64,000 nucleotides of DNA from Hyphomonadaceae bacterium JAD_PAG50586_4 (GCA_023242925.1 CP096134.1:3863501-3927500); one strand, 5' to 3'; counted from the first letter of the stretch, positions 17,757-27,872 are shown. The notes: generated from the sequence alone by a model not told the origin. Numbers and translations are program-made.

Positions 17757-17888
17757 TTCTCCCTGCTGGGGCAAGCGCTTGAGCGGCTTCACCGGGGGCC
17801 GTAGGTTTCTGCTTCGACCCCGACTCATTTCCGATGCGAAATCGCGGAAATGCCTTGCGAAAAGTCCGGGGAAAATTTGGGGAGCCAC

Positions 17889-18890
17889 ATGAGCAGAGAC
17901 GACGACGAAGCGGAGCGCGGACGCGCCGAGCCGATCGACGTTGAGTACGAGCCGGCCTATCGCGACGACGAGCGTCGCGGCGGCGGCATCGGTGGGGGCA
18001 CGGCCCTGGCGCTGGCGGTGTTGGCCGCGGGCGTTGGCGCAGCGGGCGGCGCGATCGCGCCGCGCCTGCCGGCCGTGCAAGCCGCACTCAATGATGTGGC
18101 GCCTTTGCAGGCCGCGAGCGTGAACGGCGCTGAGGCGCCGGCGAACGTCACCGAATTGGATCAACGGCTCGATGCGATCGAAGCGATCGTCAATGCGCCG
18201 CTGGCGATCGCGGCGAGCGATGAAACAGGCGGCAGCGCCACTGCGCGTCTGTTTGCGCTGCAAGCGGGCCTGCGCGATGTCGAAGGCCGCTTGAGCACAA
18301 TGCCTTCGACGGCCGAAGTGCAAGCTTTGGTGACGGAAGTGCGTCGCTTGCAGGAAGAGCTGCCGGCCGTAGCCGCGGAAGCGCGTGCGGCAGCGACGGC
18401 GGCGCGTGCGTCTTATGCGGTGGTGGCGGCAGCGGAAGCGGCGCGCTCGTCCGGCCCGTTCCCGCAAGCGCATGCAGCACTCGCGACCTTGCTGCCGAAC
18501 GATCCGAACGTGGCCGCACTCGAGCCGCTCGCGCGCACTGGCGCGCCGACGCGGATCGAATTGCGCGATCAATTCGATCGCCTGGACAACGAGATCATTC
18601 GCGCCGCGCGGCAAAGCCAAGCCGGCGGCGGATTCTGGGGTCGCATTCAAGCGGCGTTGGCGCAATGGATCGTCGTGCGCCAATCGAACACGGGCGACAC
18701 GCCGGAAGGCATCGTCGAACGCGCCGAGCAATATCTGGCGTCCGACCGTTTGGCGGAAGCTATCCAAGAATTGAACCGGCTGACGGGCGCATCGAAGCGC
18801 GCCGCACAGCCCTGGCTAAATGACGCGCAGCGCAGGCTCGAAATTGACCAGCGCCTCGCGGCGATCCGACAAGAATTGTCGCGGAGCTAA
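17889..18890 (+). CDS. Mitofilin-family (Mic60-like) inner-membrane protein
   Basis: A 333-aa protein with an acidic cytoplasmic N-terminus, one glycine-rich transmembrane helix (about 37-57), a long Ala/Glu-rich coiled coil (about 80-200) and a C-terminal domain. That domain contains QIAALAQWIVVR-like helices and RLAEAIQELNRLTGASKRAA then QPWLNDAQRRL, which is the mitofilin signature. In alphaproteobacteria the ancestor of mitochondrial Mic60 is coded beside hemY in the haem gene cluster, exactly as here. It is thought to shape membranes and form contacts with the outer membrane. ATG at 17889 with GGGGAGCC ahead; hemY follows after six bases. Confidence 0.85.
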   Translation: MSRDDDEAERGRAEPIDVEYEPAYRDDERRGGGIGGGTALALAVLAAGVGAAGGAIAPRLPAVQAALNDVAPLQAASVNGAEAPANVTELDQRLDAIEAIVNAPLAIAASDETGGSATARLFALQAGLRDVEGRLSTMPSTAEVQALVTEVRRLQEELPAVAAEARAAATAARASYAVVAAAEAARSSGPFPQAHAALATLLPNDPNVAALEPLARTGAPTRIELRDQFDRLDNEIIRAARQSQAGGGFWGRIQAALAQWIVVRQSNTGDTPEGIVERAEQYLASDRLAEAIQELNRLTGASKRAAQPWLNDAQRRLEIDQRLAAIRQELSRS

Positions 18891-18896
18891 AGCACG

Positions 18897-20318
18897 ATGT
18901 TGCGCCTCGCATTGATCATACTCATCGCCGTGATTGCGATGTTGGCTTCTTGGCAGATCGTCGCCACAGATCTCGGCACAGTTGAGATCAATTGGTTTGG
19001 CACGGAAATCAGCACGAGCGCCTTCTTCGGGCTGCTGGTGTTGGTCGTGCTGATCGCGATCGCGCTGCCGGTGTTGCGCTTACTGATGTTCTTGGTCGAT
19101 GCGCCTGGGCGTATCGGCAAAGCGGGGCAACGCGCACGGGTCCGTAAGGGCCAGGAAGCTTTGGCGCTGGGCTTGATCGCGGCTGAAGCGGGCGAGTTTG
19201 AGGAGGCGCGCCGGCAAGCCGATCGTGCGGAAGATTTGATCGAAGAACCGCGCTTGGCGATGTTGTTGCAAGCGCGCGCGGCGGAAGTTGCCGGCGATAC
19301 GGCAGGCGCGGAGCGCGCCTATTCCGGCATGCTGCAACACGAGGATACGGAAATCCTCGGCCGCAAGGGTTTGATGGCGGCGGCATTGAAGCGTGGTGAC
19401 CGCACGGCGGCGCGCGCGCATGCGGAAGCGGCGCTGAAAGCGTCGAAGACATCGACCTGGCCTTATCAATACGCGTTCGATCTCGCGGTGCAGGCTGGCG
19501 ATTGGGACAATGCGCTCGAAACACTGGAGCTCGGCGACAAGCGCAAGCTCGTCGAAGACAAAGTCGCTAAGCGCCGCCGCGCGGTGCTTATGGCGGCGCA
19601 AGCGGCGAAGATGGAGCGCGAGCGCCGCCTCGATAAGGCGTCCGACCAGGCGCAGAAAGCGTTCCGCATGGCGCCGCAATTCGCACCGGCTGCGGCGCTC
19701 TCCGCGCGACTGCTGGTGGCGGAAGGCAAGAACGAACGCGCGGCGTCTATTCTGGAAGATGCGTGGGAAAACGCGCCGCACCCGGCTTTGGCGCACGCAT
19801 ATCGTGACCTCGCGGCCGGCGAGTCACGCGAAGCGCGCGCGGGGCGCATGAGTGCGTTCGCCGACAAACGCCGCGATCATCGCGAGTCGAAGATCGTGCT
19901 GGCGGAGCTGGCGATGGAGCGCGGCGATTGGGCGACGGCGCAATCGCTGCTGGAAGACGCCTATCGCGAAAATCCCTCGTCGCGCATTTGCATCCTGTTT
20001 GCGCAAGTCGCGCGTGGACGTGGCGATGAGAACGGCGCGCGCACCTGGCTGGCGCAAGCCGCCGCAGCGCCGCGCGAGCTAGATTGGTCGGATCTCGATC
20101 CCGAAGGTCCTGCGTTCTTGTATGATGACGCAGATTGGGCGCGGCTCGTCTATGTGTTCGGCGACAGCGGCCAGTTGATCCACCCACGCATGGAGCGCGG
20201 CCAGAACGATGCGCTCGGCCCCGTGCTCGCACTGCCGACAGCCGCTCTCACCGCGCCGCGTGCGGACCTACGCGCTGAACGCGCGCCGGATGAAGCTGAA
20301 ATCGAGGAAGTGCGCTAG
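18897..20318 (+). CDS. hemY: HemY-like haem-biosynthesis TPR membrane protein
   Basis: A 473-aa inner-membrane protein with two N-terminal helices (about 2-22 and 40-62) separated by VEINWFGTEIS, the typical HemY_N layout. Cytoplasmic or periplasmic TPR-like helical repeats follow to about 400. HemY of this type is not the oxygen-dependent protoporphyrinogen oxidase of the same name; it is an accessory factor of the pathway. It shares the transcription unit with the mitofilin gene. The stop codon lies inside a perfect hairpin shared with the convergent patatin gene. Confidence 0.9.
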   Translation: MLRLALIILIAVIAMLASWQIVATDLGTVEINWFGTEISTSAFFGLLVLVVLIAIALPVLRLLMFLVDAPGRIGKAGQRARVRKGQEALALGLIAAEAGEFEEARRQADRAEDLIEEPRLAMLLQARAAEVAGDTAGAERAYSGMLQHEDTEILGRKGLMAAALKRGDRTAARAHAEAALKASKTSTWPYQYAFDLAVQAGDWDNALETLELGDKRKLVEDKVAKRRRAVLMAAQAAKMERERRLDKASDQAQKAFRMAPQFAPAAALSARLLVAEGKNERAASILEDAWENAPHPALAHAYRDLAAGESREARAGRMSAFADKRRDHRESKIVLAELAMERGDWATAQSLLEDAYRENPSSRICILFAQVARGRGDENGARTWLAQAAAAPRELDWSDLDPEGPAFLYDDADWARLVYVFGDSGQLIHPRMERGQNDALGPVLALPTAALTAPRADLRAERAPDEAEIEEVR

Positions 20319-20333
20319 CTTCAGCTAGCGCAC
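20310..20333. terminator. Bidirectional hairpin at convergent stop codons
   Basis: A perfect inverted repeat GTGCGCTAGC-TTCA-GCTAGCGCAC. Both hemY and the opposite patatin gene end in the codons GTG CGC TAG, so the two gene ends are the two arms of the stem. There is no U-run, so it may act as a processing/stability hairpin rather than a classical terminator. Confidence 0.5.
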
Positions 20334-21509
20334 CCGCGCCTCATCCTCCTCGACGAAATGCGACCACGCTTCGTCGGCGATCATACGCGAACGCCCGAGA
20401 TCAAACACGGCGACGCGCGCTTCCTTGGAGAAGTCTAAGCCGTCGCCGCCTTCGAACCCTTCGGGGATGGCGGCGACGTGATAATCCATACCGTTGCGCC
20501 GTGCGAACGCGGCGTTGGCGATAAGTGTCGCGCGAAGATTGGCCTTGAGCGCGGCGTTGAGCGCCCGTTCCGCGACACTGATCGGCGCATCGAGCGTGAC
20601 CTCCAATTCGGGATCGGCCTTGCCGTTCACGATCACCCAGACCCGACCGCCCTCCAGCACCCGGTTCTGATCATCCCACGTCCAGAGCATTTGTGGCAGC
20701 GCCACGATCGGGTTCATCACGCCGCCATCGACGTGCATCTCGCTAAAGACGTCCGGCGCGCCATCCGCAGCCAAGCCACGCTGCGCCTGGATCATCACCG
20801 GCGGAAAGGCGCCGGGAATGCTTGCGGACGCCTGCAGCACGTCGCGGAAGAGTTCGAGCGCCTCCGGCCCGCCGCGCGCAGCGATCGCGCCCATGTTCCA
20901 GATCACGCCGCGCTCTGAATCCAGATCGGTGGTCGCCACCAGCAAGGTGCGGCCGGCATTGTGCTCGGCCGAGATGCGTTCGAGCAATGCTGCATCGACG
21001 TAAGTCTCGATCAGTTGGCGCAACGGCCCGGCGCGAAACACGCCCGAGCCAACGAAAGCGCGGAGTCCACGGTTTTGAAGCAAATCGGAGGCTTGGTCGC
21101 TCGTGTAGGCCTCGCGCAATTCATCGTCGTATTCTGGACCAAGAAACACGAACGGCGCCGCGAGCGCGCCCGTGGACACGCCGGTGACAACTTCAAAATC
21201 TGGGCGGTCGCCGCGCCCTGTCCACGCCGTGATCAGGCCCGCCGTATAGGCGCCGTTCGAGCCGCCGCCCGAGAGTGCTATCAAGTCGAAGTGCCCGTCG
21301 GCGCCGCGCCGCACGCCTTGGCTCAAGCCCTGCTCCAGCGCCAATGCCGCCTCACGATCCTCGATCGAAAAGCGCACGCCGGGAAAGCCAATCGGATAGG
21401 CGCCGTCGCGATTGACGATGCCGAAATCGGAGCGCGAACCGCTGGCGCAGCCGGCGAGCGCAAGCGTGCATGACGCAGCGCTGACAATTGTGCGGGCGAA
21501 AACACGCAT
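20325..21509 (-). CDS. Patatin-like phospholipase lipoprotein
   Basis: A second patatin, different from the one at 7149. It is exported: from the ATG at 21507-21509 the signal ends in the lipobox LAGC (Cys21). It has the oxyanion loop ALSGGGSNGAYTAG, the nucleophile elbow GVSTG (Ser112) and a catalytic aspartate in HVDGGVMNP. The length is 394 aa. The position at the cell envelope suggests phospholipid or acyl-ester hydrolysis in the periplasm or at the outer membrane. It converges on hemY. Confidence 0.87.
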   Translation of the reverse strand: MRVFARTIVSAASCTLALAGCASGSRSDFGIVNRDGAYPIGFPGVRFSIEDREAALALEQGLSQGVRRGADGHFDLIALSGGGSNGAYTAGLITAWTGRGDRPDFEVVTGVSTGALAAPFVFLGPEYDDELREAYTSDQASDLLQNRGLRAFVGSGVFRAGPLRQLIETYVDAALLERISAEHNAGRTLLVATTDLDSERGVIWNMGAIAARGGPEALELFRDVLQASASIPGAFPPVMIQAQRGLAADGAPDVFSEMHVDGGVMNPIVALPQMLWTWDDQNRVLEGGRVWVIVNGKADPELEVTLDAPISVAERALNAALKANLRATLIANAAFARRNGMDYHVAAIPEGFEGGDGLDFSKEARVAVFDLGRSRMIADEAWSHFVEEDEARVR

Positions 21510-21582
21510 GAACTCACCAAACAAAAGCCTGCCGCACATTGTACGGCAGGCTCCTGCATGAGTTCAATTGCGGGCGATCGCC

Positions 21583-23623
21583 TCAGTTGAAGCGCTCACC
21601 CTTCTCGGCTTTCGCCTTCAGCAACGGCGCGACCTCAACGCCGTATCTGCCCAGCGCCGCGGCGATTTTGTCGAGCCCCACTGTGTCGGCCCAGAACATC
21701 GGGCCGCCTGTGTAAGCGGGCCAGCCATAGCCGTTGAGCCAAACGATATCGATGTCGGAACCGCGCTGCGCCATTTTCTCTTCGAGAATCTTCGCGCCTT
21801 CGTTGACCATCGGATAGAGTAGGCGCTCGAGGATCTCTTGGTCGCTGACAGCGCGTTGTTGCTTGCCTGATTTCGCGATGAAGTCGGCGATGATGGCTTC
21901 GGTTTCCGGCGACGGCGATTGCTTGCGGTTCTCGTCGTAATCGTAAAAGCCCTTGCCGGTCTTTTGACCACGGCGGCCACGTTCGCAGAGCACGTCACGC
22001 ACGGATTCGCTCTTCGACGTCTCCGCGCTCCAGCCGATATCAAGACCGGCGAGGTCCGACATTTGGAACGGCCCCATCGGGAAGCCGAATTGCGTGAGCA
22101 CACGATCCACATCCCAGGGCTTGGCGCCTTCGAGGATCAAAGCTTGCGCTTGCGCCTGGCGTTGGCTCAGCATGCGATTGCCGATGAAGCCGGGGCACAC
22201 GCCGGAGACGACCGCGACCTTGCCGATCTTGCGCGCCAGCTCCATGCTGGTCTTCAGCACCGCAGGCGAGGTCTTGGCGCCGCGCACCACTTCCAAGAGC
22301 TTCATCACATTGGCTGGCGAGAAGAAGTGCAGACCGATCACGCTCTCGGGGCGCTTGGTTTCTGCCGCCATCTCATCGACGTTGAGGTATGAGGTATTTG
22401 ACGCGAGGATCGCGCCGGGCTTGATCGTGGCGTCGAGGCGGCGGAACACATCGCGCTTGATGTCCATGTTTTCGAACACGGCTTCGATGACGAGATCGCT
22501 GTCGGCCAGTGCGTTGAAGTCGAGCGTTGGCGTGAGCAGGCTCATCGCCTTCTCAACCTGTTCAGCGGTGATGCGGCCCTTTTTGGCGGTGTTCTCGTAA
22601 TTCTTGCGGATGATCGAAACGCCGCGATCGAGCGCCGCCTGCTCGCGTTCCACGATCGTCACCGGAATCCCGGCAGAGAGGAAGTTCATGGTGATGCCGC
22701 CGCCCATCGTACCAGCGCCGAGCATGCCGACCTTTTTGATCGGCAGCACCGGCGTATCGGCGGGGATGTCATCAATTTTCGCCGCCGCGCGTTCCGCGAA
22801 GAAGACGTGGCGCAGCGCCTTGGATTGGTTACCGGTCAGCAGCTTGAAGAAGAGCTCACGTTCCTTCTTGACGCCTTCGGCGTATGGCAGATCCACAGCG
22901 GCGCGCACCGCTTCGATGCAGGCAGCCGGCGCGTCGAGGCCACGCAGCTTGCGCGCGTTCTCGCTGACGAAGCGATCGAACACGCCCGCATCGGCCTTCG
23001 CCGCTTCGATCTTGTCGGAGCGCGTGCTGCTCACCGGCAGGGGCGTCTTTGTCGCGATCTCACGCGCGAGGGCGATGGCGTCGGCCTCCAACGAGATCTT
23101 CGCCAGCGATGCGATCGACAAGACCGATGCTCTCGGCCTTCTTGGCGCTCACCGGATCGCCGAACACGATCATGGGCAACGCTTCGGCGACACCAGCAAC
23201 ACGCGGCAGACGTTGCGTGCCGCCCGCGCCTGGCAGCAGCCCGAGCTTCACCTCAGGCAAGCCGAGCTTCGCGGACGGAACCGCGATGCGATAATGGCAA
23301 CCCAGCGCGACCTCGAGCCCGCCACCGAGCGCTGTGCCGTGGATCGCGGCCACCACAGGCTTACTACTTTGCTCGATCAGATCGCACACGTCCGGCAGGC
23401 CCGGCGCCTGCGGCGGCTTGCCGAACTCGGTAATATCGGCGCCCGCGAAGAAGGTGCGGCCCTCGCAACGGATCACGATGGCGGAAACGCTCGCGTCCGT
23501 AGCGGCGGCCTTTACCGCCTCCTCAAGCCCCGCCCGCACCGCATGCCCCAGCGCATTCACCGGCGGGTTGTTGGCGCTAACGACGAGAACGTCGCCGTCC
23601 TTGCGGATGGTCACTGCGGACAT
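21583..23623 (-). CDS. fadJ: Bifunctional enoyl-CoA hydratase / 3-hydroxyacyl-CoA dehydrogenase (frameshifted)
   Basis: Multifunctional fatty-acid beta-oxidation enzyme of the FadJ/peroxisomal type. The N-terminal crotonase half runs from the ATG at 23623: HGTALGGGLEVALGCHYRI then LPGAGGTQRLPR. The second half has the NAD motif GMLGAGTMGGGI and FFSPANVMKLLEVV, and ends in two 3HCDH C-terminal domains. The first frame breaks after LVDRIAGEDL and the second continues as SLEADAIALAREI. One extra base (or two lost) near 23088-23104 is needed, giving 679 aa. Both halves are fully conserved, so a sequence error is likely. Confidence 0.9.
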
Positions 23624-23818
23624 GGGAGGTCTCCTTGATTTTGAATTGGCCGGACCGTAGCGGCTCGGCGCCGGGCCGGCCAGATTGTGTCGCTAAGTCA
23701 GGCGGATATGCGTGGTCTGCGGCCGGAACGGGCAAAACCACCCTGTCCGGCTTGCCCTGACGCGCGGCTGCGCGTATTGAACCGCCCTCCCGATGGGCTC
23801 GCAAAGCCCTCGGCCGGA

Positions 23819-23894
23819 GCCGCCTTAGCTCAGCCGGTAGAGCACCGCATTCGTAATGCGGGGGTCAGGTGTTCGAGTCACCTAGGCGGCACCA
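23819..23894 (+). tRNA. tRNA-Thr (anticodon CGU)
   Basis: A 76-nt cloverleaf including an encoded CCA. Acceptor arms are GCCGCCT and AGGCGGC with discriminator A. The D-arm is AGCTCAGCCGGTAGAGC, the anticodon loop ATTCGTAAT places CGT at 23852-23854, and the T-arm contains GTTCGAGTC. The gene is a possible integration target, since a loosely packed accessory stretch begins right behind it. Confidence 0.96.
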
Positions 23895-24008
23895 TTCCCT
23901 CCTTTTGAGCGTTTTCGCAGACCGTCTCAGGACGTCGCAAATCGTCTCGAACACGTTGATTTCAGTTACTTTTCGCACGGTTCCGGCGAGCGCTTCAGCG
24001 TCGCGTAC

Positions 24009-24232
24009 TGAACCGGTGAAGCCGTCCTTGCTCTTCTCTACATTGGGCATTGGATGGAACCACACGACAACGTTGCGCGCGCGTGGAAGAGACTCGACTG
24101 GAGCGCCATGGAGCGTCTCCACGAGAAGGGTCTATCTCTAATCCCGTCGAAAAGGCAAAGTCGGTCACTCTGTCCGACCAGGGTCTGTTGCAGGCCAAAC
24201 GCGCGCACGCCGCTCTCTTTGGCAGCGAATAG
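24009..24232 (+). pseudogene. DUF6429-family remnant
   Basis: Read across one frameshift, the stretch gives VLALLYIGH, then RAWKRLDWSAMERLHEKG and ISNPVEKAKSVTLSDQGL, ending ALFGSE and TAG. This is the pattern of DUF6429 (short proteins with W-K-x-x-DW-x-x-x-x-RLHEKG and I-x-x-PV-x-KAKSV). The shift (one base lost) is in GGTCTATCTC near 24135. No start codon is available ahead of VLALL, because the frame meets a stop at about 24006-24008, so the N-terminus is also damaged. Function of the family is unknown; its genes are common near mobile DNA. Confidence 0.5.
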
Positions 24233-24334
24233 CGAGTGACCGACTCGCTCGGCGCCAGTCATTGGCCCGTCGGCGTTGTCGACGGCACGCCGAAATGCGT
24301 CGCTCGCGGTTTCGAAACTCCTCGCCAGCGTTCG

Positions 24335-24607
24335 TCACACCTTCTCTTTCTCCTTCGGAGTCGAGATACGGCGCGCCTTGGTCTCAAACTTGGGCTTAGG
24401 CAGGAGCCGAAAACGAGTCTGACACCAAGCAAAGTCGACGCCGACGTCCAGCAGAGCGTCAGAACGTCCGCACGGACACGCAAATTCCATGACCGCACCC
24501 ACGGTGTAGGTCTCGCCGGCGACGAGCGGCACCGGCTCGCCCGTCAGGTGGTTAGGCGCTGCGTTCACGCACAGAACCAGATCGCCGGGACCAACGGCGT
24601 AACTCAT
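24335..24607 (-). CDS. Small conserved protein, phage/island type
   Basis: A 90-aa protein from the ATG at 24605-24607 (GAGGA site eight bases ahead). It begins MSYAVGPGDLVLCVNAAP and continues HLTGEPVPLVAGETYTVGAV, with ACPCGRSDALLDVGV and WCQTRFRLLPKP later. The pattern 'GDLV-C-...-GEPVPLV-G-x-Y-x-V...-C...-RFR-LP' is common in small proteins carried by alphaproteobacterial prophages and islands. The cysteines (C-x-C and others) could bind a metal. The C-terminus is lysine-rich. No function is known. Confidence 0.6.
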   Translation of the reverse strand: MSYAVGPGDLVLCVNAAPNHLTGEPVPLVAGETYTVGAVMEFACPCGRSDALLDVGVDFAWCQTRFRLLPKPKFETKARRISTPKEKEKV

Positions 24608-24779
24608 GGCATTCATCCTCGTGGCGCCGACCAAAATAAGCTCGCCGACGGGCTTAGTCGATTCGATCCTGCCGCTCGCGCCCCGCATGCGAATTCGGCG
24701 GTCTCGCCGAAGACGGTCGCTCGGACCACAGAATTGTGCTCCAATTTGCACACTCGTTTATGTCTAACAGGAGGGTCGC

Positions 24780-25172
24780 ATGCGCCGACTGCACTCAGAG
24801 TTTCTCTTGGCTGGCATAACAGCCCTGGCGCTCTCCGCATGCGCGCTCGCTCCGCGACAAGACTCCGGAGCGAACCCACCTACACCGTCAGCTTCGAGCC
24901 TACCTAATGAGCAGGATGCCGCGACGACCGGCCTGCGCCTGGCAGAGGCCCGATGCTCCGGATGTCACGCAGTCACGCCAGGCCAGGTTTCGCCCAACTC
25001 GGACGCACCTCCGTTTGCGTCGATTGCGCGACGGTCAGGTTTGACCCAGCCGTCTGCCGGCAGCTGGCTGCGCGAGTCCCACAACTTCCCTGACCAAATG
25101 AATTTCTATTTGGAGTCCGATCAAGCCGAACAGCTGGCGACGTATCTGTTGACCTTGCGCGAAGCGGAGTGA
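24780..25172 (+). CDS. Cytochrome c-type lipoprotein
   Basis: A 130-aa periplasm-facing monohaem cytochrome. The lipobox is LSAC (Cys21), then a Pro/Ser linker, then the haem-binding CSGCH (Cys59, Cys62, His63). A likely axial methionine is Met107 in DQMNFYL, though this motif is shifted from the standard P-x-M. It ends after a helix QAEQLATYLLTLREAE like other class I cytochromes. Start ATG at 24780 after AGGAGGG. Redox partner unknown. Confidence 0.82.
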   Translation: MRRLHSEFLLAGITALALSACALAPRQDSGANPPTPSASSLPNEQDAATTGLRLAEARCSGCHAVTPGQVSPNSDAPPFASIARRSGLTQPSAGSWLRESHNFPDQMNFYLESDQAEQLATYLLTLREAE

Positions 25173-25349
25173 GCCGCTGCCTGCTCGGATCGCCATAGTG
25201 TTGCGAATGGCTGAGCCGATCCAGTCGTGTCGCCCGCCATTGGGGCTGTCGGGCAAACCAGGCAAATGCGACTTACGTTGCGCCAACATTGCCCCTCTCT
25301 CCGTGCTGGTTAGTGTAGCGCTGCCCTCGCACTCTCCAAGGCTCCCTGC

Positions 25350-27098
25350 ATGAAACGGTTTGCCGTCCTGTTTGCTCTTGCTCTCGCCGCTTGCGTGGGC
25401 GCCGCCGAGCCTCACGCCTCCACTGGCGATGCCACCCAGATTGTGCGTATAGTTTCGACGGGGTCACTTTCAGGTCGCGCTACAGCAGGCGTGCATATTT
25501 GGCGCGCCGTCCCGTTTGCGGCGGCGCCTGTTGGCGCGTTGCGCTGGCGCGCTCCACGGCCACCCGAACCATGGTCGGGCGTTCGCGATGCCGCCGAGCC
25601 TTCACCTTGGTGCCCGCAGGTCTTGTCCGCACTCGACGGCGTAAGCCAGTCACGCTGGGGCGAACTCGCGGGGCAAGAGGATTGCCTTTTTCTCGATGTA
25701 TACGCGCCTGCGATGACAGACGCCGCCGCCGCCCAAGCGCGTCTTCCTGTGATGATGTGGATCCATGGAGGTTCAAACGTCTGGGGGCGCGCTGAGCAGT
25801 ACAACGCTTCCGAACTCGCGCGACGCCACAATGTCATTGTGGTGGTGGCGCAATATCGTTTGGGTCCGCTGGGTTGGTTCGCGCACCCGGCTTTGCGCGA
25901 AGGTGGCGAACTCTCAGAGGATGCCTCGCCCAATTTCGGGACGCTCGACAACATCCGCGCGCTCGAATGGATTGGAGATGAGATTTCTGCCTTCGGTGGC
26001 GATCCAAACCTCATCACAATCTTCGGCGAGAGCGCCGGCGGCCAAAACGTTGCCGCTCTCCTGGCAAGCCCCCGCGCACGCCGCCTCTTTCATCGCGCCA
26101 TCGTTCAATCGGGGTCGTTTAACTCCACGCCGCTGGCTGAAGCGGAGGGCTTGGACTCAAACGCGCGTTCGGATTCTGCAACTGCCGTTGCGGCGCGCCT
26201 GCTTGCAGGCGGCAGTGTTACAGGCCAAGCGCTTCGTGATGTTCCGCTAGAAGCAATCTTCGCGGCCTACGACACATCGCGCGGTGCGTTCGATCCACCG
26301 CGTGTCATCGCCGACGGCATCGTCTTGCCTGCTGCCGGCATCGAAGCAGTGCTTGGCAGCGCCGACACCTATAACAACGTGCCCGTCATGCTCGGCGCCA
26401 ACCGCGACGAGACGAAGCTCTTCAATGCTCTAAACCCCGAATTGACGCGACGCGTCCTCTGGCTGTTTCCCCAAGCTCGCGATCCAAATCTGTATAATGC
26501 GATCTCAGACTACCAGAGCCGTATGTGGCGAGCATCCGCAGTGGACGCTCCTGCTGAATTGATGACGGGCGCGGGCAATCCCGCCATCTACACCTATCGT
26601 TTTGACTGGGACGATCAGGGTGGAATTCTATTTACCGACCTGGGGACGCTCTTGGGCGCTGCGCACTCGATGGAAATTCCGTTCGTGTTCGGCCATTTCA
26701 GCCTTTTGGGCAGCTACGATCGCTTCGCGTTTACGCGCGCCAACAGGGACGAGCGCGTCGCGTTGTCTGACGCAATGATGAGCTATTGGGCCAACTTCGC
26801 TCGGACGGGCGCACCCGGCCGCGGCGTGGATGGAAGTTTGCCGGAATGGAACGCCGCTCGTTCTCCCGCTGGCGCCGCCATCATGATTTTGGATGCCGCT
26901 TCCGACGGTGGCGTCCGCATCGCTGACGATGTGGAGACGCCAGAGCGGATCGTCGGAGATCTTTTCAGCGATTCCCGGTTGGACACTGATGCAGAACGCT
27001 GCCTCGTCTTTAGGGCAACAGAGCGTTGGAATGCCGAGCTGGTCGGTATGGACGGCGCGCGATGCGCAGGCGCAGAAGGAGTGCTTGCAACGCAATAG
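25350..27098 (+). CDS. Type-B carboxylesterase, lipoprotein
   Basis: A 582-aa alpha/beta-hydrolase of the COesterase family. A signal ends in the lipobox LAAC (Cys15). The oxyanion motif is HGGS (139-142), the nucleophile elbow FGESAGG (Ser228), and the histidine lies in AAHSMEIPFVFGHF. EDCLFLDVYAP is a family marker. It probably hydrolyses carboxyl esters or acts on a drug- or pesticide-like substrate at the cell envelope; the true substrate is unknown. It is monocistronic, between a cytochrome c gene and an apparently gene-poor stretch. Confidence 0.88.
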   Translation: MKRFAVLFALALAACVGAAEPHASTGDATQIVRIVSTGSLSGRATAGVHIWRAVPFAAAPVGALRWRAPRPPEPWSGVRDAAEPSPWCPQVLSALDGVSQSRWGELAGQEDCLFLDVYAPAMTDAAAAQARLPVMMWIHGGSNVWGRAEQYNASELARRHNVIVVVAQYRLGPLGWFAHPALREGGELSEDASPNFGTLDNIRALEWIGDEISAFGGDPNLITIFGESAGGQNVAALLASPRARRLFHRAIVQSGSFNSTPLAEAEGLDSNARSDSATAVAARLLAGGSVTGQALRDVPLEAIFAAYDTSRGAFDPPRVIADGIVLPAAGIEAVLGSADTYNNVPVMLGANRDETKLFNALNPELTRRVLWLFPQARDPNLYNAISDYQSRMWRASAVDAPAELMTGAGNPAIYTYRFDWDDQGGILFTDLGTLLGAAHSMEIPFVFGHFSLLGSYDRFAFTRANRDERVALSDAMMSYWANFARTGAPGRGVDGSLPEWNAARSPAGAAIMILDAASDGGVRIADDVETPERIVGDLFSDSRLDTDAERCLVFRATERWNAELVGMDGARCAGAEGVLATQ

Positions 27099-27872
27099 GC
27101 CGGCACGGCGAACGCCGATCGCATCAACCGTGACCCATGGATCAGTAGGTGTGCCGGCAGTCAAACAGAGCACGCGCACATGACCACGCTGCCTGAGGGC
27201 ATCTCACCTAAGAGCGCGTGCAGGCCGCGTTAGCTTGGGTCGTCGCACCGTGGATCAAGGGGATGGGGCTTTGCGATTTTGTGGTGCGCGAGGGCTTTTG
27301 TTCTATGCGGCTCCCGCTCAACGCTAGGCTCAAGTTCTTTTCAGAGCGCCCTTTGCGACAAGCACTGATGGCCGCAATCGACACCCCAGCCACGATGGCG
27401 AACGCAACGAGCCCGCGCATGAGCAAGGGCGCTGTCTATCAACACACGCACTTTCTGCGTCCCGCCGCGAACGCTGTTCTCATTGAGGCGGCGGTAAAGC
27501 GCCTCGGCTAAGCTAGCGCATACATCGATTGCAGCGTGACCTTCGTCGGCTCAGGCGAACTCGTCGCCCACGCCGTGCTTGCGTTCGCGTTCTAACCCCG
27601 CTTCTGAAAGGCAGGATTGGGCCAGGGCTGGGCTAATCGCAATATTTCTCGAATGGCCAACGCGCTCTCAACCTGCCGATGGCGCTCTGGCCGCCAATCC
27701 GGGCGCGCCGTCGCCGGTTCCGGTCAGTGAGCTGGTGCATGGATGCGACGCAACGAGAAGCGTCAGAGCTTTGGAAAAGAGCGCCCTACACCCCTCCATC
27801 GGGATGGCTTCGCCGCGCGGGAATTCCACGTCCAGGTGAAACCAGACGAGCCAGCCATCCGTACCTCAAATT
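27099..27872. other. 774-base stretch without a confident gene
   Basis: Several short frames exist, but none has a family match that I can see. A minus-strand frame at 27208-27426 starts with a hydrophobic helix (MRGLVAFAIVAGVSIAAISA) and could be a small exported protein. On the plus strand, 27520-27594 reads YIDCSVTFVGSGELVAHAVL then AFAF and a stop, resembling the end of a PaaI-type thioesterase whose front part is not recognisable. The stretch looks like decayed or rearranged DNA. Confidence 0.4.

Noticed and set aside
23870..24250. attL/attR pair of an island at tRNA-Thr
   Set aside because: No second copy of the tRNA 3' end was found in the window, and no integrase is adjacent.
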